From the NCBI GenBank assembly GCA_037447655.1, contig JBBHKE010001170.1:1-64000 (forward strand): DNA of 64,000 nt, read 5' to 3'. Position 1 is the first letter of the stretch; every line of letters starts with the position of its first letter. Positions 11,100 to 23,474 of the stretch are shown piece after piece. The DNA is from Zygnema cylindricum (Eukaryota > Streptophyta > Zygnematophyceae > Zygnematales > Zygnemataceae). The position numbers were made by a program, and so were the translations under genes. A model generated the notes under the pieces. The model worked only from the letters and a program-made list of their open reading frames with translations, was not told where the DNA came from and did no database searches.

Positions 11100-13190
11100 G
11101 CTTATGTAAATAATAAATAATTATTATTAATTTTAGGTTTTTTTTTTTCATTATTATTATTAAAATGGTTATTATTAGTTTTTATCATTATAATTGTAGT
11201 TGTAATTATTATTATAATTACAATTATTAATACTAATACTATTTTTATGATAATTATTACAATTATTATTGTTATTGTTATAGTTATTTTTATTATGATT
11301 ATTTTTATTATTATGATTACTGTGATTATCATTATGATTATTATGATTATCATGTTTATCAATATTATTGTCGTATGATTATTATTATTATTAATATTAT
11401 TGTTTTTATTGTGATTTTTATTATTATATTTGTCATTATTGTGATTGTTGATTTTCTGATTGTTATTATTATTACCATTGTGATTTTTATTAATATGATT
11501 GTTATTATTTTGATTGATGTTATTCTGACTAGTTTTATTTTGACTATCAATATTCTCATTATTGTTATTCTAATTATGAAATACTATTATTTTATTTATT
11601 AGTATTCTTATTACTATTATTATTGTTAACTTTATTAATACCAATGTTACTATTATTATTGAATAATTCATATTCTGTTATTATATAAAATCTATTATTT
11701 TATTTATTAGTATTCTTATTACTATTATTATTGTTAACTTTATTAATACCAATGTTACTATTATTATTGAATAATTCATATTCTGTTATTATATAAAATC
11801 TGTTATTATTAATTATATCTATTGATTAGTAGTAATTAAGTATTAAATATTCAGTATGAAATAGTAATTGTATATTACCAAGTATTAATTTTTAAAATTG
11901 GTTATCAAGTATTAAATGTTAAGTATTAAGGATTAAGTATTAATTATTAATTAGGAACTATCACTTATTGAGTATTAATTATCAATTTCTAATTATTAAA
12001 TATTAATTGTTAAGTATTAAAAGTAGTTACGAATAATTAATTATTTATTTATTATTTACTATTCACAAATTATTGATTATTACGTATAAAAAACATATTT
12101 GATTTTTTTATTATACTTTATTAGTTATAAAGTATTTAGTGTTATATGTTTATTATTAAGTAGTAAGTATTACGTTTTACATATTAAGTTTTAATTTCAT
12201 ATTTTAAGAATTAATTACTAACTATCAACTATCATCTCATAATTTTAAACTTATTGATTAATACTTATTAGTTGATAAGTACTAGTTACTATGGATTATT
12301 AGTATACTTAATAAGTGCTTAATAAGTATTAAATATTAGTTATTAATCATTAAGTATTAAGTATTGAGTATTAATTTTTAAGCATCACTCGTTGAGGATT
12401 AAACATCAATTTCGAGTATTTTATAATAAGTATTATATATTATTGATTATAAATTAATAGTTCTTAAGTTTGAAGTATTTGATACTAAAATTAAGTATTA
12501 AGTCTCAAGTGCTGATAGCACGTTATTTAACATTAAATATATTGTATTTATTATTAGGAATTTAGCAACAAGTATTAAATGATAATAAAAATATTAAGGA
12601 TTAACTATTAATTATTACCCATAAATAACTAAATATTCATAATTAAATCAAAATTTGTGATTCTTAATATTTAAATATTCAATAATATTAACTCTTGAAT
12701 ATTTCTTATGCATTGTTAAGCATTAAACAATACGTATTCGGTTTTGATTGTTAAGTATTAACTTTAAAGTAATGCATATTAAAAATTAATTTAACAAGTA
12801 TTTATCTTTACTTATTGAATATTAAAAATAAAATATTATTCATTAATTATTCATTATAAAGTATTAACTCTTAAATATTAAATATTGATAACTAATGATT
12901 AATTCATAATTGTCGATTATTATACATTAAGTATTATTGATTAGGTTTTGATTATTAATAATTAAGAAATAAGAAGAAATATAAAAAATTAAATTTTTCA
13001 TCATTGTCTGATATAAAATTAATAATTATTAATTTATAGTTATTAAATATCAAGTAATACGTACACTGAATAGATTAACAAAAATTATAAACTATTAATT
13101 TTGTTGTAAAAATTATTAACTAAATGTTGTAAATTATTTAGTATTCATTATCAAATATTAAATATTAGATACAAATCATTATTTATTAAG
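11100..13190. repeat. 2-kb ATT-rich degenerate simple repeat
   Basis: Degenerate trinucleotide sequence: ATT/TTA-rich from 11,100 to 11,810, then irregular TATTAAGTATTAA-type units to 13,190. No coding signal. The low-complexity open frames (all Ile, Thr, Val, Lys) are artefacts. Confidence 0.85.
11584..11802 (+). repeat. 108-bp tandem duplication in the ATT-rich tract
   Basis: The segment starting at 11,584 is repeated essentially unchanged from 11,692. Both contain TTATTAGTATTCTTATTACT and GTTACTATTATTATTGAATA. In such degenerate surroundings an almost exact 108-bp copy must be recent. Confidence 0.9.
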
Positions 13191-13204
13191 TATACTTTGT
13201 TTAA

Positions 13205-14420
13205 TATTAAGTCCCTCGCCATATCAATCTCACTCTCTCTCCGCCTCTTCTCCCCATCTCCTCCTATTCCTCTCTCCTTTTCTCCTCATCTTCCCATCTC
13301 TCCCTCTCCTTTTCTCCCCATCTACCACTCTCCCTCCCCCCCTCTCCCTCTTGCATTTATCACTTTCCTCTGTTCCTCTCCCTCTCTCTCTCCCTCTCTC
13401 CACCTCTCCCTCTCACCCCCTCTTCAAATATCTACCTCACTCCCAATCTCACACCGTATCTTACGCTATCTCTCCCACTCTCTCTCCCTCTCTCTCTCTT
13501 TACTCGATTTCCCCCTCCTTATCCCCCTCTCTCCTTTTTCTCTCTCTCTTCCGCTCCCTTTTTTCCTTCCTTTGCCCTCTCCTTTAACCACTTTACTCCT
13601 ATCTTCCTCTCACCCTCTCTCCCTCTCTCCATCTCAATTTTTTCAGCTCTCTCCATCTTTCTCTCTCCATTTTTCAACCTCTGTCCACCTCCCCCAATAT
13701 TTCCATATCTTTCTCCCCCGCTCTCCCTCTCCACCTCTCAACTTCTTTCCCGATCCCCATCTCTCCCTCTCTCCCTCACTCTCCCCCTCTCTCTCTCCAC
13801 CGCTCTACCTCTCTCTCCTCCACCCTCCCCTCTTTTTCCATCCCTGTCACCCTCCCTCTCCCTTTCCTTTACTTCTCCTCTCTTACACTTTGCTTCTCTC
13901 ACTTTCTCCTCCTCCTCTCCCCCTCTCTCCCTCCCTCCTTTTCCCTTATCACCCTCTATCCCTCTCTCCCCCACCTTACCTCTCTACTCCTCTCTCCATT
14001 TCTCTCCCTTTCTTTTTTACCGCTTCTCACAATTACTCCCAAACTATCCCCCTACCTCTCCTACTCTCCCTCCCTCGATTTCCCTCTCTCTCACCCTCAC
14101 TCCTCTCTCTCCCTATCACTACCCCCATCCATCTCCCACACACTTTTTCACTTCCTCTCAATTTTTCCCTCTCCTCTTTTCCTATCGCACTCCCCCCCTC
14201 TTCCCCACTCTTCCCCCCTACCCTTCTTCCTGTATCCCTATTCCAATAGTCCATCACACCCACCCAATCCACCTCCCCCTCCCCCTATCCGTTCCCTACG
14301 CCCGCACCCCCTCATCCTCCTCAGCCCTCTCTCACATCCACCTCCCAATCGATCTCCACCTCCCCCTCTACCTCCCTTTAACCCTCGCTCTTTCCTCACC
14401 CTCCTCCCCCACCCTCTCCC
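13205..14420 (+). repeat. 1.2-kb polypyrimidine tract
   Basis: Almost pure C/T on the + strand. It gives a 350-codon open frame of Ser/Leu/Pro with no domains, which I treat as composition. The tract ends at 14,420, where mixed sequence resumes. Confidence 0.9.
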
Positions 14421-15430
14421 TTGTTGTTCCTAGGTCTAAAATAGACCGCGGAAAACACCCAAACTATTGCATCCCCAGCGATGAGTAATATAGTCTACCA
14501 TAAATAATGACATTCACTTCTTACATGTACTTATTAAAGTTGTGACACATCAAGAACTACACCTTACGACTTACGTAACAATGATCTCAACACACATAAA
14601 AGAATACATAACACACAAACCAAATACACAATGCACTTAACAACTTCAATGCACATGATATCTCTGAAAACTCTTATATTATATCAAAGCAACAAAGCTA
14701 CGCTATCAACCATGTTTCTTGTCTATGTTTCCTACACTCGACAACTCTAAAGAACTACATCTTAGGTTTCTATTTTCCTTAACACATTTTTTTGGTTCTA
14801 CAAGGCTCTGGTGAATATATACAATTGTGAGCCACCTATATCTGACAAAACAACAAAAAGAATAAATGCGCTTGTCTACCACAAAGTCTAATTGGAGCCC
14901 CTACAGTGTTTGTCTTTATGCTAAAAGCTAACCAGGTTGATTCCACACATTACTCAAAGTCAACACTAATTTGTTCTATGTACAAAAACGTCTAGTTAGA
15001 TATGCATGGGACATGTAATGACTTGCACCATTCCGAGTGCGCCTACAAAGTGTCTTGATTCACTAAACCGTACAGTGTAATCTTTGTCGTTAACAGCCTG
15101 TTGACAACTTGATGATCGTCTTCACGCCGCATAACTGAAACTGCCATTGCCACCGACCAAAAGGAATCTTATATATCGGATCTTTTCGACGAAACAATCC
15201 GTCGTGCACTTCTCAAAGCTTTGTACCGTCACATTAAATGTCGCGACACCCTTCGTATAAGATAGCGTCGTATCTCCACATCCGGATCGCTTTACGATCC
15301 TCCAAGTAAGTCCGTACCAAATAAAATGAACCTTCGTCGACCGAATACTCCCATAATTTGCGTACACCTTGTAGCGTATTTATTGTTACACTAAAATATG
15401 TGTATACGAAACTAAGTCTTCAAAATTAAT
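14420..15430. other. Mixed-composition island between CT tracts; possible exon at 15,122-15,367 (-)
   Basis: About 1 kb of balanced sequence between two polypyrimidine tracts. The minus-strand open frame 15,367-15,122 (81 codons) has mixed composition and three cysteines, but no domain I recognise and no clear splice sites. It could be a remnant of a captured gene or a retroelement. Nothing else is supported here. Confidence 0.3.
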
Positions 15431-16745
15431 ATCCCTCTCTCTCGTCCCCCTCCTTTCCATCTCCATCTCTATCACCCTCTCCCTCTACATTAACCTGTCA
15501 CTCACCATATTGACCTCCCTATCCTTTTCCCTCTCTCCACCCTTTTCCTTTCCCCTCTTTTCCTATCCATATCAGCCTCCCTCTGCATATCAACCTCCAG
15601 GTACCCCTCCATAACCCTTTTCCCTTGCTCTCCTTCTCTCTATCCAAGTTCCACTCCCTCTCCCCTCCTTCCACCCCCTCTCTGCAAGAAAACACGATTT
15701 TTTGCCCCACCCTCTCCCTCCCTCTTCCTCCCACTCGCCCCCCTCCCTCTCACCTCCTCTATCTACCATCCATTTTTCCCACGCACTCCACCTCCTTCAT
15801 GCCCTTCATCCCCTACTCCTCTCTCCACCTTCCTCACCCTCTTCCACTCCTCTAACTCCCCCTCCCTCGTGCCCTCTATCTCCCCCTCCCCTATCCCCCT
15901 CCCTCTCCCTCTTCCGCTCCTCCATCTCCCCCTCACCCTCATCCTTCTACTTCCCCTCACCGTCATCTTCTCCCTCCCCCTCTCCCTTCACCACCCATAC
16001 CCCCTCCTCCTCATCTCCCTGTCCACCCTCTGTCCACCCTCTCTCCATGTCCACCCTCTGTCCACCCTCTCTCTATGTCACAATCCCCTTCACCCTCTCT
16101 CCCCCTCTCCAGCTCCTCCACCCTCACCCACTACCACCATTTTCCCCAACTCCTTTTTCTCTTTGATCTTCTGTAACTGCCTTATAATCCACTCATCTTC
16201 CCTTTCCCCCTCTCTCCCCCTCTCCTATCCCTCTAATATTTCTCCTATAAAACTCTCCCACTCTCCCCCTCCCCACCCTTTTATACCTTTTCCGCCCTCC
16301 CCCTCTCACCCTCTGAATTTCTCAATCTCTTCCCCTCTACGGGTCTATCCCTCAATCCATCTTCCCTTGTCGACCTTCCCCTCTATCTCCCTTTCCCATC
16401 TCTCTTTCCCTCTTCCTCTTGTTGTTGCTCCCACCTTCTTCCACTTGCACTGTCCCGCTATTTTCCCCTCGTTTCCTCTTAAACTATTCCCCTCTCCCTC
16501 ACCGTTCTACTTCCCACTCTCTTCCTCCCACTCCCCTCCCCACCTTACCCCCTCTCCCCCACTAATTCTCTCTCCCTATTCCTATTCCTATCCTCACAAT
16601 CTTCCTCTTCCTCTTCCTTTCCCTCTCCTTTTTCGTCTCCCTTACCTTATCCCTTTTCATCCACCTTCCCCTCCACTTCTCTTCTTTCCGCCACCTCTCC
16701 TTCTCTCTCTTTTTTCCTCTCTCTCTCTTTTTCTCTCATTTCCTA
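15430..16745 (+). repeat. 1.3-kb polypyrimidine tract
   Basis: C/T-rich throughout, including a short tandem CTGTCCACCCTCT array near 16,020-16,070. The 312-codon open frame is a composition artefact. The tract ends directly against the 5' LTR of the next element. Confidence 0.9.
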
Positions 16746-16757
16746 TCACATTTCTTC

Positions 16758-17270
16758 TGTTTGGATTAAGTACTGAAAACTCATTTAACGACAAGACATT
16801 CTTGTAGCTAAAGCAGCGACGACCAGCGACGAAGTAGTGCAACGAAGTAGTTTCCTCGCTAGATATTAGATTGACGTGGAAATTATTTGTTTGTTTCGCG
16901 TAAGTTCTAATTGGACTGTAGAAGTGACGTGGAAATTTGTTGGTCGTTTCGGTTCATGTAAGGTCTAGTCGTACCATGTAGTTCTAGCCGGTTCGCGATT
17001 GACTTTTCTACTCTTACCGTGTAGTTCAAGTTGGTACGCAGTTGTCGGCCTTATATTCTGCACGCTGATCCTTATGCGTTTCTATTCATGTACATATATA
17101 TTTGTTAAGGGTTAGTGGTAGATTTATCTTTTTGGGGGCGTAGATTATTATTCAGGCGTAGAAAAGATCAGCAGCTAAAGGAGATTTGTACTTTGGTGGT
17201 ATTTAATATATTGAATTGTGGAGGAACACTTTCTTTGTTGTATATATATTGTTTGGTTTGTTATCTTTCA
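16758..17270 (+). repeat. 5' LTR of the outer copia element
   Basis: It starts TGTTTGGATTAAGTACTG and ends CTTTCA, two bases before the primer-binding site. It shares GCGACGACCAGCGACGAAG, GACGTGGAAATT and GGTCGTTTCGGTTCATGTAA with the 3' LTR. It also shares many of these blocks with the LTRs of the nested element in inverse orientation, so the two elements are related. Confidence 0.85.
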
Positions 17271-17321
17271 ATTGGTATCAGAGAGGGTTACTGGAGCGCG
17301 TTACTGGCAACGCTTGCTGGT

Positions 17322-18330
17322 ATGGCGGAGAAAGGGAAATCCTCGGCGAAACCTAGTGGCAGAGGTAGTGGGGGAGTTAGTGGAGGAGGAATTACAAGGA
17401 CACAATATGATGAGTTTGACGAATGGCGGGTGAAAAATGTGAAGATGGACGAGGGAATGTTTGAACGCTTTCAGGACTTTCCTAAAACACAAGGAGATGA
17501 TGGAGATGGAATTGTAAGTGGAGACTCACACAACTCAAATCAAATAAAAAAAAGCAAAAATCTAACTTTATGAGGAAGAGGAGGAGAGCGACAATGATGA
17601 TCTTAAAGTGTTTAATAAGACCATCGTCTTCACCAGTTCCAACTATGTAATTTGGAAGAGATACATTCGAGGAGCATTCACACCAAAAAAACTTTGGGAC
17701 ATTGTTATCAGAGAAAAAACATTTCCGGATCCTTTGGAGGATCCAGCTAGAGCAAAGAAGTGGGATAAGAAAGATATGGCGGCCTCCACCTCACAAATAC
17801 AAAGTCTTTCTAGTTCTATGCATGAACATTTTCTAACTCGTGATAGGGCTTATGATTGTTAGACCACTTTGCAAAATGCATTTGAAAAAGGGTTTGATGC
17901 AAATGAAAATTATCTCTTTGAGGAGTATATTGGGTTTAGAATGAAGGAGAATGAGTCCATTGATGATGGAGTCAAAAGATTTAATGTCATCATATAACAA
18001 CTTAACTCACTCAATAACTTCCCTTCAGAAAAAAAGAGGTTGTTTGATTTCACGAGGAATCTTCCAAGCAAGTTTGCGGTAGCGAAGGAGGTCATCAAGG
18101 GGTGAGAGAAATCGACAATGACATACGCTTTCAACCACTTGAAGAGTACGGAGAAGTAGAAGGCAACATCGAAAGAAGAAAAATAAGAGGTCATTTTATC
18201 CAAGTTATCAGGAGGAGGATGACGGAGGAGCTTACAACTTTAGGAGATCTAGGGGGAGAGGAGGTGGACCTCGTGGAGGAGGTGGCAGGTCACAAGGCCT
18301 TGAGAGAGGCTTATATCAACGTGATATCTC
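17322..18330 (+). pseudogene. gag remnant of the outer copia element
   Basis: The first frame (ATG 17,322, MAEKGKSSAKPSG...) is open to 17,573. Coding then shifts frame at about 17,600 to 17,862 (KVFNKTIVFTSSNYVIWKRY, a copia-gag-like N-terminal region with a conserved W). After an in-frame TAG it continues as a further broken stretch (QNAFEKGFDANENYLFEEY, EKKRLFDFTRNLPSKFAV). The end is a Gly/Arg-rich tail around 18,230-18,330 broken by stops. Such a capsid/nucleocapsid protein would package element RNA. Several frameshifts and stops make it non-functional. Confidence 0.7.
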
Positions 18331-18571
18331 TTAGATGATATGTAATAATTCGCACCTGAACAGTCATATAAAAAGTAAACTAGTTACTAGAGGGGAATTT
18401 CCAAAATTAGAGAAGGAAGGGCGAAATTCTTCCTCTTATGTAACGAAATTACGGAAAAATCGTCTGACCGATCCTCAATCGTATCTAGAGTCTAGAGACT
18501 CGAACGGATAGATAAGAAGTGGAAACTAACATTTATAAAAGATTTTAATTTAGTGAAAGCAAATGGGTGTT

Positions 18572-21500
18572 TTAATTGAAAGAATTGAATTATAAAACAC
18601 TGAGTGCAAGTGCAAGCGGAAGCATAAAAAAACACACATTCGAGAAAGATAACCCCACGAAGCCAATATATTCCAAAGGGAAACCTTTCTTACATAATTC
18701 CTCACACCCTCAAAACGCACTCACTTCTAACTCCTGTTAATCATATAAAAGTTAATCTTCACTAACCTCCTCTAACTCCTCAAGAATCACCACAAAGCTA
18801 TCAAACTCCCTTAACTCCTTGAACTCTTTCATAGTCTACAAGGAGGATCAACTCTCGCCCAATTGATAAAAACCTCTCTCTCACTACGCCTCAATATACT
18901 TCTTCAAACGTCACGTAACAATACCACGGTACACGATTAGAAACGCGTAAGAGTCAACGTGGTGAAAACATCCGACCAACAACTGCGAACCGACTTGAAC
19001 TACACGGTACGACTAGACAAGTCAACCACGGAACAACTTGAACCACACGGTACGACTAGAACTTACGTGAACCGAAACGACCAAACAATTTCCACGTCAC
19101 TTCTATAGTACGAATCAAACTTACGTGAAACGAAACAAACATTCAATTTCTACGTCACTTCAAATATCTAGCGACGAAACTACTTCGTCGCTGGCACTTC
19201 AAATATTCAGCGACGAAAATACTTCGTCGCTGGTCGTCGCTACTTTAGCTACGAGAATGTCTCGTCGCTAAATGAGTTCTCAGTACTAAATCCTAACATT
19301 CCCCCTCTTACTGAGACACTCAAAGCCCCCTCTTAAACTTGTAATCATTACACCAATCACAACTTAAAACTTCTATTTTTTAAAACATCATGAGCCAAAC
19401 ATTAACGACAAATTAAAGTACTAAACAAAACAACAAAGTCAAGTGCACGAAACCATAATATCTCCACGCGATTTTTCCACAAATGTCAAATCAAATAATC
19501 CTCGCAAACGTCAATCAACTCCAAATGTCGTAGCCCCCTCTCCAACATAACAAATATCTCATTTTTTTCTTCCATCACCCCTCACAATTCATCTGTATCT
19601 TCGCGCATCAAAATTCACGCATACGTCACATGGCGCTTCTCCATTTGTTTTTAGAATCTCAAAAGAAAACAAAATGCCGCTCCAAACAAAAAAACGTAAC
19701 AGGGGGGTGAAATTTCGAAATCAAAATAAATGAAAAGTCCACGCCGCAAATCCACGTCAAACGTCACAACCTCCATCAGAATTAGCACTTCCAAATATTT
19801 TTTTCGTCAACTAAAACCATAGTCACATCCACATGGTACCATAAGGTACCGAAAGATCCGCGTAAACAAATTTTAATAACTTTATGACCGACAAAATCTG
19901 ACAACAACCAACACGGCCGCCTGAATATCCGACATCATCGTTCATTCCCCAATGTACGTCAAGCGTCCAACCGGCTTTTCGTACGAAACGACTTGTCCTC
20001 CTCTCATATATAACCCAAAAAAAACTTCACCTTTTTTTTCTCTTTCTCAACACTCTTCTCTTCTACCGCCTCCAATATCGTTTCCCACTCTTCAACCTCT
20101 CTTAATGTAGAAAACGACTGTGGGCTTCCAACAACATTCTCGCAAATAAAATTCTCAACAAATAAAGTTGAATTTTCCTCACATCAAAAAATAAAATAAA
20201 GCGAGTTTGAAATCTTTTCTTCTTGCCAAAAATAAGAAAGCTTATTCGGCCTCTTCCCCCTCATAACTTGAATCTCATTTGAACAAATTTGTTCTCTCCT
20301 TTTATCTTCCTCCGATTTGGATTTGTTAAATCTAAATTAGAACTCGATTTAAAATCTTTAAATTTTCGAGAATTCAAAGACACTCGAGAAATAAAAATTT
20401 CATCACTCCAATCATCAATGTAAAATTCAATGTCACTTTTAATGCCAACATTTTCCTTCAACTATTCAAACCGAAATGGACATGCGCTTTCTCCTCCAAT
20501 GCAAAATGCGCAATGGACAAGAAATCATGAATTTGGCTCTCCTCAAAAAAACAAAATCAAAATTTTCTTTCATTCTTCATCTCCTCTCACCGAATTAATC
20601 ATTAAAATGCGAATCGGAAAATTATAGTCTGTCGTCGGTATAATTTCCAAACTCAAAATAATTTTTAAATTCAACACGGCCGCAACTTACACCGCGTTCA
20701 CCTCAATAGCCGTTTTTGCGATCTCTTCCACTACCGACATAGTTTCACAAAGTATTAAAAAAAAAAAAAATGTTCTAAAGCTCTTTAAATACCACCTCTC
20801 CCCCTCGGAATTCTAAGTGGAAGTTTACCTCTTCTCTTCCTTCACATACTCGTCTCCTCCACTCTCATCTCCATCATCAAAATAGGAATTTGAATTATCC
20901 GGCAAATGATTCTTTTCCTTTTCTCCTCTTGATTCAGATTGTAATAGGGCATCAATATACCACATCAATTTGTTGAAAACTTTCGGAAATTGATCTTCCA
21001 AATTAGTCGCTCCATACATCCGAGATTCTTCCTCAAATAAAACAAAAAAAAAATGGTTTCTCCAAACAAAAGTCGAAGCCGCCAAGAGGTAAGGAGTACT
21101 CTTCTTCCTTCCGAGAGGATAATCTCTCACTACCTCCACTTCGTCTCTACTCTTTTCTTCTTTCAAACCCGGAACAAGAATCTGATTTCTCCTCTTTTTC
21201 TTTTTCTTCATCTTCGTCAATTTTTTTCTTAATCCTCCTCTTTGTCAATAAATGGCCAAAACAGCCGGTAAAGCAACCGGTCTTTCACTAACACGAAACT
21301 CCTCTTCTTCCTCTTTCTTCTTCATAAACCACTCCTTTACACCTCAATCAATATACCACATCGGCAACTTCATTTCTCTCGATTTCAATTTCAATGTCAC
21401 TCTTAATGTCACAACTTGTTCTCTAATTTCTCTTTCAAATGTGGAAATGTTATTTCTCCTCCAATTCTGAATTAGAAATGTCCAAGAAAATATAAATTTT

Positions 21501-23474
21501 CCACTCATAAAAACTCAATGTTTTCTTTCAATTTCTCTTCTCCACTCATCGAATCAATCATTTACATAACCGAAATAAATTCCAAATTCATAACCACCAA
21601 TCAAGGCGGTGGCCTATACCGTGATCGCCTCGGTTGCCTTATGCACGACCTCTTCCTCCACCAAAATAATTTAAGTAACATTGAGGAATAATATATCCCC
21701 AAACTCCATAAATGTCATCAGTACTCCTCGAAATTTTACGTGTCAGTTTACCTCTTCTCTTTCTCCTCTTTCTTCAAACAATTATCTCCTCGACTCTCAT
21801 CTTCATCTCCATCCTAATAGAGATCCACATCATCCGGCAGATGACTCTTCCCCTTTCTTCCTTTTAATCCTCACTCTTTTCTCTCTCATCAAATCACTCT
21901 TCTTAGTACACTTCTCATCACAATTTTCTTCACTCCTCTCTTCAATTTTTAATTCACTCTTCTCTTCATCGCCTTTTTCGCCTTCTTCGACTTCTTCAAC
22001 ATCTTAGGACTCTTCTTCCTCAACTTCAAAATAAATATCACCTCCATCCAGATTGGAATCCGGTTCATTCATCAAAAGATAGATGCCTTTTCTTCCTCCC
22101 ATCTCAATCTGAATTTCCACGTCGGATTGATTTTAATTCACTCTTCTTTTCTTTGCCTTCTTCACCTCCTTCAACTTTTTTCGAACTCTTCTTCTTTGAC
22201 TTCATAATAAGTATCACCTCCATCATCATAATATCCACAATAATTGCTGTCAAAAGAAAACAATCTTCACCTCATCTTCAGTCTTCGTTTTAGTCTTCGT
22301 CCTCAATCTCCGTCTTCGTCTTCGTCTTCCACTTCGTCTCCAGTTTTCATCTTCGTCTTCAGTCTTCGTCTTCTACTTCGTCTTCATCTTCAACTTCCGT
22401 CTTCATCTTCATCTTCTGTCTTCGTATTCGTCTTCAAACTTCGTCTTCGTCTTCACTCTACGTCTTCAATCTTCGTCTTCGTCTTCCACTTCGTCATCAA
22501 TCTTCATCTTCATCTTCTTCTTCATCTTCAGTCTTCGTCTTCTTCTTCGTCTTCATCTTCGACTTCCGTCTTCATCTTCGTCTTCATCTTCGTCTCCTGT
22601 CTTCATATTCGTCTTCAAGCTCCGTCTACGTCTTCTCTCTTCGTCTTCAATCTGTCATCTTCGTCGTCAATCCTTTTCGCCTTCAATCATCTCCATCTCC
22701 ATCATCAAAATACTCATGGAGCACTACAACCTGCTCCGATACCAATTGAAAGAATCGAATAATAAAACACTGAGTGCAAGTGCAAGCGGAAGCATAAAAA
22801 AACACACATTCGAGAAAGATAACCCCACGCAAGCCAATATATTCCAAAGGGAAACCTTTCTTGCATAATTCCTCACACCCTCAAAACGCACTCACTTCTA
22901 ACTCCTCTTAATCATATAAAAGTTAATCTTCACTAACCTCCTCTAACTCCTCAAGAATCACCACAAAGCTATCAAACTCCCTTAACTCCTTGAACTCCTT
23001 CATAGTCTACAAGGAGGATCAACTCTCGCCCAATTGATAAAAACCTCTCTCTCACTACGCCTCAATATACTTCTTCAAACGTCACGTAACAATACCACGG
23101 TACACGATTAGAAACGCGTAAGAGTCAACGTGGTGAAAACATCCGACCAACAACTGCGAACCGACTTGAACTACACGGTACGACTAGACAAGTCAACCAC
23201 GGAACAACTTGAACCACACGGTACGACTAGAACTTACGTGAACCGAAACGACCAAACAATTTCCACGTCACTTCTATAGTACGAATCAAACTTACGTGAA
23301 ACGAAACAAACATTCAATTTCTACGTCACTTCAAATATCTAGCGACGAAACTACTTCGTCGCTGGCACTTCAAATATTCAGCGACGAAAATACTTCGTCG
23401 CTGGTCGTCGCTACTTTAGCTACGAGAATGTCTCGTCGCTAAATGAGTTCTCAGTACTAAATCCTAACATTAAT
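18572..23474 (-). mobile_element. Young non-autonomous LTR element nested in the outer element
   Basis: The element proper is 18,577-23,469, flanked by a perfect 5-bp target duplication TTAAT (18,572-18,576 and 23,470-23,474). On the minus strand the 5' LTR is 22,747-23,469 and the 3' LTR is 18,577-19,298 (TGTTAGG...TTTCA). The primer-binding site TGGTATCGGAGCAGG is at 22,730-22,744, and the polypurine tract is at about 19,299-19,312. The LTRs are about 722 bp and nearly identical (roughly half a dozen differences seen). The interior encodes no gag, protease, integrase or RT, so it must borrow proteins. LTR blocks shared with the outer element suggest that family as partner. Confidence 0.92.
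19300..22740 (-). other. Interior of the nested element: internally repeated, ED-rich, no polyprotein
   Basis: No retroviral domain is seen. The interior holds a roughly 0.93-kb internal direct duplication: 20,640-20,930 resembles 21,600-21,850, including a shared CATCCGGCA/TATCCGGCA block and a CCTCTTCTCT block. The minus-strand frame 21,220-20,825 encodes a 131-residue lysine/glutamate-rich stretch whose end resembles the broken second copy (HLPD...DGDE...KEEK). Nearest the 5' LTR (22,240-22,720) lies a degenerate GAAGAC hexamer tract coding for Glu-Asp on the minus strand. This may be captured host sequence or spacer. Confidence 0.55.

Noticed and set aside
13197-14249. 350-codon open frame rich in Ser, Leu and Pro
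   Set aside because: It is one frame of a nearly purine-free tract; all stop codons need a purine, so open frames arise automatically. No domain, and similar frames occur in every CT-rich tract.
17115-17573. 152-codon ORF starting in the LTR
   Set aside because: Its first half reads through LTR and primer-binding site in a hydrophobic, non-gag frame; gag more plausibly starts at the ATG at 17,322. Unlike the 47-54 kb element, an in-LTR start is not needed here.
22244-22762. 172-codon Ser/Phe/Leu-rich ORF (+)
   Set aside because: It is the antisense reading of the GAAGAC hexamer tract in the nested element.
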